Part shown: positions 1 through 7,222 of the stretch, in pieces | Numbering within the stretch: the stretch's first letter is position 1 | Layout: every line of letters begins with the position of its first letter | Assembly (NCBI GenBank): GCA_963773155.1 | Contig: CAVZAB010000012.1 | Span: 124,001 to 188,000, forward strand | Source of the DNA: CAVZAB01 sp963773155 | GTDB lineage: Bacteria; Pseudomonadota; Alphaproteobacteria; Rhizobiales; Beijerinckiaceae | Direction: 5' to 3' | DNA: 64,000 bases | The notes under the pieces: model-generated | The model's database searches: none | Seen by the model: the letters and a program-made list of their open reading frames with translations, nothing else | What the model was told of the DNA's origin: nothing | Made by a program: the position numbers and the translations under genes

Positions 1-581
1 CGCACGATGAACAGCCGCCGCTCGAAATCGTCCTGATCGTCCAGGCCCGGCCCACGGGCGACAAAGATCTGCCGGCAGACCGGCTCGCTCTCGCGCACGC
101 TCTCGCCGAGACAGGCGGATAAGACAGGAACGTCGCGCCAGCCAAGAAAGATTTGGCCCTCCTCGGCGATCGTTGTCTCGACAATCGCCTCGACAATGCG
201 GCGGCCCTCGGGGGGGCGCGGGAGAAACAAGAATCCGATCGCATATTGGCCCGGGTCGGGCAGGACGAAACCGAGCCGCGCGGCTTCCTCGGCGAAGAAC
301 CGGTGCGGTATTTGGACCAGCATGCCGCAGCCGTCGCCGGCCTTGGGGTCGGCGCCCACGGCGCCCCGGTGGTCGAGGTTGAGGAGGATTTCCAGGCCCT
401 TTTCGACGATGGCGTGCGACCGGCGGTTCTTCATGTCGGCGATGAAGCCGACGCCACAGGCATCATGTTCCTGAGCAGGGTCGTAAAGGCCTTGTTTCTG
501 CGGCAGTCCAGGGTCGAGGCGGCCATCGGTCGGGCCGTTGCGCCGGCTCTCCGCTGGTTCGGCAATTGGCCTGTCCTGCAT
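1..581 (-). CDS. gltB: Glutamate synthase large subunit, N-terminal part (runs off the window)
   Basis: Reading the minus strand from ATG at 581 gives about 193 residues with no stop before the window edge. After a propeptide of about 41 residues comes YDPAQEHDACGVGF, the class II amidotransferase motif. Cys42 is the expected N-terminal nucleophile after propeptide cleavage. LDHRGAVGADPKAGDGCG follows, as in glutamate synthase. The enzyme transfers the amide nitrogen of glutamine to 2-oxoglutarate in ammonium assimilation. Only the start of the glutaminase domain is present. The 257 bases between this start and the divergent aldolase gene at 839 hold no gene I can support and should contain both promoters. 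Confidence 0.93.
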   Translation of the reverse strand, partial: MQDRPIAEPAESRRNGPTDGRLDPGLPQKQGLYDPAQEHDACGVGFIADMKNRRSHAIVEKGLEILLNLDHRGAVGADPKAGDGCGMLVQIPHRFFAEEAARLGFVLPDPGQYAIGFLFLPRPPEGRRIVEAIVETTIAEEGQIFLGWRDVPVLSACLGESVRESEPVCRQIFVARGPGLDDQDDFERRLFIV

Positions 582-838
582 CGCATCTCTCCCAGGTCGC
601 GGCGAGCGTGGCCGGCTGGCGCGACCGCCAGGCGACGGTTCGGCGCCAGCCGTAAATGGTCAGTAAGGCTGTCCTAATTAAAGCCCGCAACTCTGGCAGA
701 TTTGGTTAAGGCAGACAAGCGCTTTATGACAATGCGTGCCGCCGCCAACGGGAATTTTCGATCAATGCCGACCGCCGGGGCGAACCCGCTTGCCGAACCC
801 CGAGGGGCGCGCCAAAAAGGGCCAAGCGGAGGAACGCG

Positions 839-1900
839 ATGGATTTTGCCAGCGATAATGCGAGTGGTCTCAGCGAGATTGTCCTTGCCGCCCTGATTGC
901 CGCGAACCGCGGCTCGGCGCCGGCCTACGGCGCCGACGGCCTGACCCAACGAGCCGAGACGCTGCTTGCTGAATTGTTCGGCTGCGAGACCCGCAGTTTT
1001 CTGGTGACGACCGGTACCGCGGCTAATGCGCTGGCGCTCGCCGCTTTGACCCCGCCGTGGGGAGCGATTTTCTGCCACGAGGATGCGCATATTACCGAGG
1101 ACGAATGCGGCGCGCCGGAAATGTTCAGCGGCGGCGCGAAGCTGGTTGGCTTGCCGGGCGCACAAGGCAAATTGACGCTGGAGACCCTGACGGGCGAATT
1201 GCAGCGCTATGTCCCCGGCCTCGTCAAACAGACCCAGCCCGCGACCCTATCGATTTCGCAGGCGACGGAATGCGGCACGCTCTATCGACCCGCCGAAATT
1301 GCCGCGCTTGGCCAGTTGGCCCGCGACAGAGGCATGAGCCTGCACATGGATGGGGCACGGTTTGCCAATGCCCTTGCTAGACTCGGCGGCAGTGCCGCCG
1401 CTATCACCTGGCGGGCCGGCGTCGACGTCTTGTCGTTTGGCGCCACCAAGAATGGCACTTTGGCCTGCGAGGCCGTGGTTTTTTTCGACTTGGCCAAGGC
1501 CGAGCAATTCGCCTTTCGCCGCAAGCGTGCCGGCCAGACACTCTCCAAGGGCCGCTTTCTCGGTGCCCAGATGGTCGCCTATCTCGAAAACGCGCATTGG
1601 CTCGCGCTTGCAACGCACGCCAATGCGATGGCTCAGCGCCTTTCCAAGGGCCTTGCCGGTCTATCTGAGGTCGCGATTGTTTGGCCGACCGAGATCAACG
1701 AGGTCTTCGCCATTTTGCCATTGGCTGCCGATCGGGCGCTGAAAGCGGCCGGTGCTCGCTACCACGATTGGACGGCCCGCTGCTTGCCCGCGTCGACGGC
1801 GCCCGGCGAGGACCAAGTGTTGATCCGGTTGGTGACGTCGTTTGCCAGCGAGCCTGGCGAGATCGATCGCGTTATCGAGATTGTCCGCTCGGCGCGCTAG
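839..1900 (+). CDS. ltaE: Low-specificity L-threonine aldolase family protein
   Basis: The 353-aa protein is a fold-type I PLP enzyme of the threonine aldolase / beta-eliminating lyase family, usual length about 340-350. It starts MDFASDNASG, resembling the family's N-terminal SDN motif. HMDGARFANA carries the PLP-ring-binding Asp, and the PLP lysine is Lys204 in SFGATKNG. The expected reaction is cleavage of L-threonine or L-allo-threonine to glycine and acetaldehyde. The start is supported by GGAGG eight bases upstream. It is monocistronic and divergent from gltB. Substrate stereospecificity cannot be read from the sequence. Confidence 0.87.
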   Translation: MDFASDNASGLSEIVLAALIAANRGSAPAYGADGLTQRAETLLAELFGCETRSFLVTTGTAANALALAALTPPWGAIFCHEDAHITEDECGAPEMFSGGAKLVGLPGAQGKLTLETLTGELQRYVPGLVKQTQPATLSISQATECGTLYRPAEIAALGQLARDRGMSLHMDGARFANALARLGGSAAAITWRAGVDVLSFGATKNGTLACEAVVFFDLAKAEQFAFRRKRAGQTLSKGRFLGAQMVAYLENAHWLALATHANAMAQRLSKGLAGLSEVAIVWPTEINEVFAILPLAADRALKAAGARYHDWTARCLPASTAPGEDQVLIRLVTSFASEPGEIDRVIEIVRSAR

Positions 1901-1965
1901 GAGGCCGGCGTGCGTTCAGCTAAGGTTAAGCGCAGCTTTGCTAGCAGGTTGTTTCGGAGGTCGAC

Positions 1966-2661
1966 ATGACCGTTTCTGCTTTCGCACACTCCTCGACGGG
2001 ACGCTTTCGGCCCCGCAGCGTGGCGCTGGCGGGTTTCTTGTTGCTGGCGCCGGTTGGCGCCGCCGAGGCGCAATTCTCGCGGCTGTTCGGTTGGAGCATG
2101 CCGCCGAACGAAGTCTACCATATTATTGCCGCGCAAGGCTTCAGAGTGACGGCTCCGGTCTATCGCAACGGCCGGGTCTTTGTCGCCGACGTAGTCGACC
2201 CGCGCGGCGTTCACCAGCGACTGATCATCGATGCCTTCAATGGCGATATTTTGCAGGCCTATCGGTCCGGGCCAATCCGCGGCCCGGAACGGACCGTGCG
2301 CGCCGAACCCTTGGAGCATCCCGGCCAGAGCGAGGCGCCGCCCGCGCGCTCCCGCAACAAGCCATCGTCGCGCATGACTTTGCGCCGCGAAAGTCTGCCG
2401 CCCGCAATTGCAGCGCCGTCCGGCGCTGCCCCCGCCGCCGCTCCGATGACGGCGCCCGAGCCCTCGGGCGAAACCGGCAAGGCGCGGGGCGAGCCGGCCG
2501 CCGCAGCGACCGCCGCCTCCCGGCCGCTCCCCGCCTCTGAACCAAAGCCACCGGAGACAAAGGCCCCGGCGGTCACGCCGGTGGCGCCGCTCAATGATGG
2601 GGCGGCCGCGAAAAAGCCGAGCCAGCCGGCAACTGATGTCCCGGTCGCACCGCTCGAATAG
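1966..2661 (+). CDS. Exported protein with PepSY-like region and Pro/Ala-rich tail
   Basis: The 231-aa protein has a signal peptide: a hydrophobic run around residues 20-35 ending in AAEAQF, a likely signal peptidase I site. Residues of about 45-95 look like one small globular unit (VYRNGRVFVADVVDP, then LIIDAFNGDIL), resembling PepSY-type alpha/beta domains of alphaproteobacterial envelope proteins. From about residue 110 the chain is low-complexity Pro/Ala/Glu/Lys, probably a periplasmic linker or wall-spanning tail. I do not recognise a specific family. It lies 65 bases after the aldolase gene and ends at a terminator hairpin shared with the convergent heat-shock gene. Confidence 0.7.
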   Translation: MTVSAFAHSSTGRFRPRSVALAGFLLLAPVGAAEAQFSRLFGWSMPPNEVYHIIAAQGFRVTAPVYRNGRVFVADVVDPRGVHQRLIIDAFNGDILQAYRSGPIRGPERTVRAEPLEHPGQSEAPPARSRNKPSSRMTLRRESLPPAIAAPSGAAPAAAPMTAPEPSGETGKARGEPAAAATAASRPLPASEPKPPETKAPAVTPVAPLNDGAAAKKPSQPATDVPVAPLE

Positions 2662-2676
2662 GACGCGGCTGCGATG

Positions 2677-2702
2677 AAAAAGGGCGCCGCTAGGCGCCCT
2701 TT
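2677..2702. terminator. Bidirectional intrinsic terminator
   Basis: AGGGCGCC (2681-2688), loop GCTA, then GGCGCCCT (2693-2700) form a perfect 8-bp stem, flanked by A residues on the left and T residues on the right. It sits between the 3' ends of the convergent genes at 1966-2661 and 2725-3192, so it can serve both transcripts. Confidence 0.8.
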
Positions 2703-2724
2703 CCACAATGTTGGAAGATTCCCT

Positions 2725-3192
2725 TTAGGCGGCCTTCTTGGTCTCGATCGTCTGCACGCCGGCGGCGCCGATTTCGATGCGACGCGGCTTCTGCGCTTCC
2801 GGGATCTCGCGCACCAGTTCGACATGCAGCAGGCCGTTGGCGAGTTTGGCGCCGGTCACCTGAACATGATCGGCAAGTTGGAAGCGACGCTCGAAGGCGC
2901 GGGCGGCAATGCCCTGATGCAGCATTTCCGGGGCCGGGTTGTCGCTGGCCGGGGCTTCCTTGACGCCGCGGATCGACAGGGTGTTTTCCCGGCTCTCGAT
3001 CGACAGTTCGCTCTCGCTGAAACCGGCTACCGCAACGGTTATGCGATAGGCATTCTCGCCGGTCCGCTCGATATTATAGGGTGGATAGGACGGCGTGGAC
3101 TGATCGACGCCGGGCAATTGATCGAGCATCGAGAACAGCCGGTCGAAGCCGACGGTCGACCGGTAGAGGGGGGACAAATCGTAGTGACGCAT
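2725..3192 (-). CDS. hsp20: Small heat-shock protein, Hsp20/IbpA family
   Basis: The 155-aa protein is an alpha-crystallin chaperone that holds unfolding proteins for Hsp70/ClpB-mediated refolding. The N-terminal arm (DLSPLYRSTVGFDRLFSML) is typical of IbpA-like proteins. The alpha-crystallin domain runs from about residue 38 to 130, with FERRFQLADHVQVTGAKLANGLLHVEL carrying the usual A-x-L-x-N-G-L signature. The C-terminal RRIEIG corresponds to the I-x-I/V oligomerisation motif. It is monocistronic, preceded by a structured leader with the Shine-Dalgarno buried in a hairpin and by a sigma-32-like promoter, so heat induction at both transcription and translation is likely. Confidence 0.93.
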   Translation of the reverse strand: MRHYDLSPLYRSTVGFDRLFSMLDQLPGVDQSTPSYPPYNIERTGENAYRITVAVAGFSESELSIESRENTLSIRGVKEAPASDNPAPEMLHQGIAARAFERRFQLADHVQVTGAKLANGLLHVELVREIPEAQKPRRIEIGAAGVQTIETKKAA

Positions 3193-3271
3193 AGCATATC
3201 CTCCTAAAGAAGCGACATGAATTGGCCCGATAAGTTATCCGGGCATTGATACGCGCCCTAAGGGCCGCGTG
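3193..3271 (-). promoter_or_regulatory. ROSE-like RNA thermometer in the hsp20 leader
   Basis: Read on the minus strand, the leader folds into three consecutive hairpins. The first (3251-3270) pairs ACGC-GCCC with GGGC-GCGT around TTA and has one bulged G. The second (3224-3243) pairs GCCC-GATA with TATC-GGGC, again with one bulged G. In the third, next to the ATG, the Shine-Dalgarno AGGAGGA (3199-3205) faces TCGCT (3211-3215). A U-Y-G-C-U element opposite the SD is the hallmark of ROSE elements in alphaproteobacterial small heat-shock genes. Structure and position fit; melting behaviour is inferred. Confidence 0.72.
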
Positions 3272-3277
3272 CGCCAG

Positions 3278-3306
3278 ATCTGGTAATCGGCTTTGGCTTT
3301 TGCAAG
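3278..3306 (-). promoter_or_regulatory. Candidate sigma-32-type promoter for hsp20
   Basis: On the minus strand a -35-like CTTGCA (3301-3306) is separated by 17 bases from a -10-like CCAGAT (3278-3283). Transcription would start near 3271, exactly where the first thermometer hairpin begins. CTTG is the conserved core of alphaproteobacterial RpoH -35 boxes; the -10 match is weaker. Confidence 0.4.
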
Positions 3307-3350
3307 GGGGTCGCTATATTGCCGGCAAATAACGGGCCGATCGGGACGCG

Positions 3351-4343
3351 ATGCGCGAAATCGTAACGACCGCGGACAATCCGCCGCCGGCCGGTGCAAC
3401 GGTCGACGAGATCACCAGTGCCGACGGGCTCGCCTTGCGGGTTGTCCGCTGGCGGGCACGGCGCTTCTCGGCGCTTGGCCGTGGGGCGCTCGGGACGGTC
3501 GTACTATGCGGCGGCCGGGCGGAATTTGCCGAGAAATACTTCGAGACCGCAGGCGAATTGCTCGACCGTGGCTTCAGCGTCGTCGTCTTCGACTGGCGCG
3601 GCCAGGGCGGCTCGGCGCGCGAACTCGACAATAGCCGCAAGGGCCATATTGACGATTTTTCGCTGTACCTTCGCGACCTCTCGGCGCTCCGCCTGCACAT
3701 ACTCGAACCGCATTGTCCGCGGCCCTGGTTTGCGCTCGCCCATTCGATGGGTGGCGCCATCCTGCTCGATGCGGCCCGCAAGGGGGCTCTGTTTTTCGAA
3801 CGGATGGTTTTGACCGCGCCGATGATCGATATCTTTGGTCTGCGCCGGCCCAAGCTGACCCGGCTTCTTGCTGAAACCCTGGATATCGCCGGTTTCGGCA
3901 CGGCCTTCATCCCGGGCGGCGGCGAGACCTCGCTGGTCACCAAACCATTCGAGGCCAATCTACTAACCTCGGATAAGCGCCGCTATAGCCGCAATGCCGA
4001 GATCATCGCACAGGCCCCGCAACTCGGTCTCGGCGATCCGACCATCGGCTGGGTCAATGCCGCCTTCCGGCTGATGGGCCGTTTCGCCGACCCGGAATTT
4101 CCGCGTCGAACCTTGACCCCCACATTGGTCATTGCCTCAGGTGCCGATGTCGTAGTCGACACGCATGCGATCGAGCGATTTTCGACACGCCTCAAGGCCG
4201 GCGCCCTCCTGGTCGTGCCGCAGGCGCGGCACGAAATCATGATGGAACGTGACCCGCTGCGCGCCAAATTCTGGGCTGCTTTCGACGCCTTTGTGCCGGG
4301 CGGCGCCGCGGCCCGCCACCCCCTCCAGGAGCGGGTCGCCTGA
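3351..4343 (+). CDS. Alpha/beta hydrolase, lysophospholipase (PldB-like) family
   Basis: The 330-aa serine hydrolase belongs to the Hydrolase_4 / lysophospholipase group. The nucleophile elbow is AHSMGGA with Ser132. FDWRGQGGSARELDN (about residues 80-94) is the typical D-x-R-G-x-G-x-S stretch of monoacylglycerol lipase-like enzymes, and the late TLVIASGADVVVD and ARHEIMME stretches supply the likely Asp and His. There is no signal peptide, so it is predicted to be cytoplasmic. It starts inside the upstream region of the divergent hsp20 and ends one base before the convergent hisN, which leaves no room for a separate terminator. The substrate is unknown. Confidence 0.82.
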   Translation: MREIVTTADNPPPAGATVDEITSADGLALRVVRWRARRFSALGRGALGTVVLCGGRAEFAEKYFETAGELLDRGFSVVVFDWRGQGGSARELDNSRKGHIDDFSLYLRDLSALRLHILEPHCPRPWFALAHSMGGAILLDAARKGALFFERMVLTAPMIDIFGLRRPKLTRLLAETLDIAGFGTAFIPGGGETSLVTKPFEANLLTSDKRRYSRNAEIIAQAPQLGLGDPTIGWVNAAFRLMGRFADPEFPRRTLTPTLVIASGADVVVDTHAIERFSTRLKAGALLVVPQARHEIMMERDPLRAKFWAAFDAFVPGGAAARHPLQERVA

Positions 4344-4344
4344 C

Positions 4345-5142
4345 TTAGGAGGCGAGCAGCTTGAGGGCTTCGGCATGCAGGCGGCGATCGCCGGCGGCGA
4401 TTATCGCGCCGCCCTGCGCGGCGCTGTCCCCGCGCCAGGTGGTGACGACGCCGCCCGCCCCCTCGATGATCGGAATCAAAGCGACAATGTCATAGGGCTT
4501 GAGGCCGGCCTCGATGACGAGATCGACATGGCCGGCCGCCAGCATGCAATAGGCGTAGCAATCGCCGCCGTAGCGCGACAGCCGGGCCACACTCTCGACC
4601 CTGCGGAAGGCGGCGAATTGGTCGGGCGATAGCAGGTTGGGACTGGTGGTCATCACGATGGCATCGCGCACCGCCGCGCAACTGCGGGCCCGCAGGACGC
4701 GCTCGATCGCCGGCCGGCCGGGCCAATCGTGCCGCCATTTGGCGCCGCCGCCGTCGCCGGAAAACCGCTCCCGCGTGAACGGCTGATACATCATGCCGAA
4801 GGCCGGCCGGCCATGGTGCTTCAATCCGATCAGCGTGCCCCAGACCGGCATTCCCGCAATGAAGCTCTTAGTGCCGTCGATTGGATCGATGACCCAGCAG
4901 AATTCGGCGTCGGGGAGATGGTCGCCAAACTCCTCACCGACAATGCCATGGCCGGGAAATGTCCCGAGAATTCGACGCCTTATGGCCGTTTCGGCTGCCT
5001 TGTCGGCCTCGGTGACCGGATCGAAAAGCCCAATGCCGCCCTTGTCCTCGACACCGATCGAGGTGCGAAAGAAGGCCATGATGGCATCGCCGGAGAGGTC
5101 GGCCAACTCGTTCACAAAGGCTTCGAAGTCGACAGTGGTCAT
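4345..5142 (-). CDS. hisN: Histidinol-phosphatase, inositol monophosphatase family
   Basis: The 265-aa member of the Mg-dependent IMPase superfamily contains GEEFGDH (metal-binding Glu), WVIDPIDGTKSF (Asp-x-x-Asp-Gly-Thr) and KPYDIVALIPIIEGAGG, the second Asp motif. The -PYD- form (in place of WD) and the IDGTKSF variant are typical of HisN, which removes phosphate from L-histidinol phosphate in histidine synthesis. It is distinct from the true SuhB-like paralogue encoded at 54277-55068. It is convergent with the hydrolase gene and lies next to the sRNA locus at 5263, on the opposite strand. Confidence 0.85.
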   Translation of the reverse strand: MTTVDFEAFVNELADLSGDAIMAFFRTSIGVEDKGGIGLFDPVTEADKAAETAIRRRILGTFPGHGIVGEEFGDHLPDAEFCWVIDPIDGTKSFIAGMPVWGTLIGLKHHGRPAFGMMYQPFTRERFSGDGGGAKWRHDWPGRPAIERVLRARSCAAVRDAIVMTTSPNLLSPDQFAAFRRVESVARLSRYGGDCYAYCMLAAGHVDLVIEAGLKPYDIVALIPIIEGAGGVVTTWRGDSAAQGGAIIAAGDRRLHAEALKLLAS

Positions 5143-5227
5143 TGTGCAACTCGTTGTTGGGGAAGGGGGCTGATGGGCCGGACACTGCGACAGGCTGACG
5201 CAGACTTGGCAAATAGGTCAGTATGGC

Positions 5228-5256
5228 TTGCGGTTTGTGCAGCGCACGCATATTGT
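5228..5256 (+). promoter_or_regulatory. Predicted sigma-70 promoter of the sRNA
   Basis: TTGCGG (5228-5233), a 17-base spacer and TATTGT (5251-5256) form a reasonable housekeeping promoter. The predicted start, around 5263, coincides with the first base of the first sRNA hairpin. Confidence 0.5.
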
Positions 5257-5262
5257 TGCGAT

Positions 5263-5345
5263 GCGGCATTTTTTGCCGCTGATGCCCTTCTTGGGCGTTT
5301 CCTCCCTAGACTTGGGCCGTCTTGCAAAGGACGGCCCTCTTTCTT
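5263..5345 (+). ncRNA. Trans-acting small RNA, alpha-r8 (mmgR)-like
   Basis: A compact transcript of about 83 nt is predicted. Hairpin 1 is GCGGCA / TGCCGC with a T5 loop (5263-5279). Hairpin 2 is GCCC / GGGC (5284-5296). Next comes a single-stranded stretch containing TTTCCTCCCT (5298-5307), an exposed anti-Shine-Dalgarno motif. It ends in a strong intrinsic terminator, GGGCCGTC / GACGGCCC (5314-5337), followed by TCTTTCTT. As I recall it, TTTCCTCCCT in the open region is the hallmark of the alpha-r8/mmgR family, which affects polyhydroxybutyrate granules in Sinorhizobium. The hisN / sRNA / formylglutamate amidohydrolase / cpdR order also fits an ancient alphaproteobacterial locus. Targets here are unknown. 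Confidence 0.75.
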
Positions 5346-5383
5346 GGCGCCGGCGGTATTCTTGGGCTGGTTTTTGGACGCCC

Positions 5384-6325
5384 CTATTCGGCGGCTAGCT
5401 GATCGGAGCCGCGCCCGACCAGAGCCGCCGCATTGACCGCCTCGACCATGCTGGCGAGATGGCGGCCAACCTTGGCCGAATTCGGCCCGGCTACGATCAG
5501 CCGTTCATCCATGTACAGCGCGCGGTTGATTTCGATCTGCAGGGCATGGCTGCCGGAGCCGGGATTGCCGTAGCTTTCGGTAATATAGCCGCCGGCATAG
5601 GGCTTGTTGCGCTGGACGGCGTAGCCGGAACGGCGCAACTCATATTCGGCGGCATCGACCAGATATTGGGCGCAGCTCGTGCCATAGCGGTCGCCGATGA
5701 CGAAATCCGCCTTGGTCCGCTCCTCGCGCGAATTGTGATGGGCGCTCGAAGGCATCGAATGGCAATCGACCAGGACGCTGATGCCAAAGCGCCGGCTGGC
5801 TCGTCGGAGCAGCAGCTGAAGTTGCCCGTGGTAGGGCTTGTAGAGATCGTCGATTCGTCGGGCCGCCTCGTCGACCGGCAGGCGTTTGGCATAGATTTCA
5901 TGGGCTTCGCCAACGATGCGCGGAATGGTGCCGAGGCCGCCGGCAACCCTTAAGGAGCGGGTGTTGGCAAAAGCCGGCAGCCGGCCCTCGAACATGCGGG
6001 GGTCGAGCTCGTAGGGCTCGCGATTGACGTCCAGATAGGCGCGCGGGAAATGGGCCAGCATGAGCGGGAAACCGAGGGCGACGCAGGGCTGGAAAAGCTG
6101 GTCGACGAAGGCGTCCTCCGAGCGGCGCAGTGTCAAGGGATCAAGCCGCGAAAGGCTCAGAAAGCTGGCCGGATAGACGCGCCCGGAATGCGGTGAGTTG
6201 AGGACAAGAGGCCCGGCCAAGCGATCCGGCTCGACAATTTCGAAAGGCGGATCGAATTCAACCCCCAAGGCGGTCCACCCCATGCTTGTGCTGGCCGGTC
6301 CTGGCCGCCTCACCTTGGCCATCAT
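5384..6325 (-). CDS. N-formylglutamate amidohydrolase family protein (copy 1)
   Basis: The 313-aa protein has the FGase signatures VLNSPHSGRVYP near residue 44, RSEDAFVDQLF, PRAYLDVNREPYELDP, VDCHSMPS and GGYITESYGNPGSGSHALQIEINRALY, covering the zinc-binding and active-site segments of the M14-like fold. The family hydrolyses N-formyl-L-glutamate to formate and glutamate. No other hut genes are nearby, so a role in histidine degradation is not supported by context. A second, shorter family member is encoded at 22363-23224. The gene is divergent from cpdR and separated from it by the likely promoters. Confidence 0.87.
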   Translation of the reverse strand: MMAKVRRPGPASTSMGWTALGVEFDPPFEIVEPDRLAGPLVLNSPHSGRVYPASFLSLSRLDPLTLRRSEDAFVDQLFQPCVALGFPLMLAHFPRAYLDVNREPYELDPRMFEGRLPAFANTRSLRVAGGLGTIPRIVGEAHEIYAKRLPVDEAARRIDDLYKPYHGQLQLLLRRASRRFGISVLVDCHSMPSSAHHNSREERTKADFVIGDRYGTSCAQYLVDAAEYELRRSGYAVQRNKPYAGGYITESYGNPGSGSHALQIEINRALYMDERLIVAGPNSAKVGRHLASMVEAVNAAALVGRGSDQLAAE

Positions 6326-6454
6326 AATCGAGGATTGACGTACTATCCAGAAGGCGGCGAGGCAAACCGGCAGGATTTGCGCAGCGTCAATCCGCCGCCC
6401 TTCATTCGTTCTTTACCGACACAGGGCTTTATGGGGGAAACACCAGAGGGCGCG

Positions 6455-6835
6455 ATGAACGAGACGATTGTTGCCGCGGCGAAAATATTGCTGGCCGAAG
6501 ACGACAATGACATGCGCCGTTTTTTGGTCAAGGCCCTGCAAAACGCCGGTTACGATGTCGCCTCCTTCGATAATGGCCTGTCGGCTTACAACCGGTTGCG
6601 CGAAGAGCCGTTCGAATTGCTGCTGACCGACATTGTCATGCCGGAAATGGACGGGATCGAATTGGCCCGACGGGCGACCGAGCTCGATCCTGACATTAAG
6701 GTGATGTTCATCACCGGTTTTGCGGCGGTCGCGCTGAACCCCGATAATAATGCACCCAAAGACGCAAAAATCCTGTCAAAGCCGTTTCATCTTAAGGAAC
6801 TGGTAAGCGAAGTGCAGCGGCTACTCGCCGCCTGA
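6455..6835 (+). CDS. cpdR: Single-domain response regulator CpdR
   Basis: The 126-aa receiver protein has the acidic pair EDD near its start, phospho-acceptor Asp59 in LLLTDIVMPEMDG, FITGFAAVAL (the switch Thr) and SKPFHL (the conserved Lys). The receiver sequence closely follows Caulobacter and rhizobial CpdR, including LARRATELDPDIK. Unphosphorylated CpdR primes the ClpXP protease to degrade cell-cycle proteins such as CtrA (through RcdA/PopA) and PdeA; the CckA-ChpT phosphorelay turns it off. The ATG at 6455, preceded by AGAGGG, was chosen over an upstream in-frame ATG at 6335 because the family begins just before the ILLAEDD strand. rcdA is also in this window. Confidence 0.9.
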   Translation: MNETIVAAAKILLAEDDNDMRRFLVKALQNAGYDVASFDNGLSAYNRLREEPFELLLTDIVMPEMDGIELARRATELDPDIKVMFITGFAAVALNPDNNAPKDAKILSKPFHLKELVSEVQRLLAA

Positions 6836-6880
6836 TGCCCTCTGTCGGCAAGCGACCGGGCTTGGGCCCGGCGCCGGTTC

Positions 6881-6910
6881 TGTCGGAGGCTGTCGGAGGC
6901 TGTCGGAGGC
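6881..6910. repeat. Three tandem copies of a 10-bp unit
   Basis: TGTCGGAGGC is repeated three times without a mismatch, 45 bases after cpdR and upstream of the tRNA gene. A related TGTCGG also occurs at 6843. It looks like recent slippage expansion. Confidence 0.85.
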
Positions 6911-6984
6911 TTGCACGCGGTGGCCCAAATCGATATATGGCCTCTCAGGTCTGGCCGACCCTCGATGGCCAGCAGACCGGCTAA

Positions 6985-7059
6985 GGGCGGTTAGCTCAGG
7001 GGGAGAGCGTCGCGTTGACATCGCGAAGGTCAGTGGTTCGATCCCACTACCGCCCACCA
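6985..7059 (+). tRNA. tRNA-Val (anticodon GAC)
   Basis: The 75-nt gene folds as a complete cloverleaf. The acceptor stem is GGGCGGT with ACCGCCC, and CCA is encoded (7057-7059). The D arm is in TTAGCTCAGGGGGAGAGC. A 5-bp anticodon stem, TCGCG/CGCGA, carries the loop TTGACAT with anticodon GAC at 7017-7019. The T arm contains GGTTCGATCCC. A hairpin (6949-6978, GGTCTG/CAGACC) lies just upstream. Confidence 0.96.
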
Positions 7060-7137
7060 GTCGAACCGGGCCTCAGTGCCGGACCGGATAGATTGGCCGT
7101 GGGCTTGGCCTTAGTCGGGTTACCTTAGTCGGCTTGG

Positions 7138-7186
7138 CCGTGGTGAACCTGGCGTTAGTGAATCTGGCCTTGGTGAATCTGGCCTT
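7138..7186. repeat. Degenerate 15-16-bp direct repeats downstream of tRNA-Val
   Basis: Variants of GGTGAATCTGGCCTT are repeated in tandem: TGGTGAACCTGGCG, then TTAGTGAATCTGGCCT, then TGGTGAATCTGGCCTT. Looser copies of TTAGTCGG precede them. The repeats fill the gap between the tRNA and the convergent ATP-grasp gene. No integrase or attachment site accompanies them. Confidence 0.6.
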
Positions 7187-7222
7187 AGCGTCCCGTTGAT
7201 CGGCGTTGCAATTTGAACCGAC

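Noticed and set aside
153..677. A 174-aa plus-strand frame at the left edge
   Set aside because: It is antisense to the glutamate synthase N-terminus, whose catalytic Cys motif is unmistakable on the minus strand.
5139..5327. A 62-aa minus-strand frame in the hisN upstream gap
   Set aside because: It has no good start or ribosome site and is the complement of the structured small RNA locus.
6985..7222. tRNA-associated integration site
   Set aside because: No integrase, phage gene or duplicated tRNA 3' end was found nearby; only short repeats are present.
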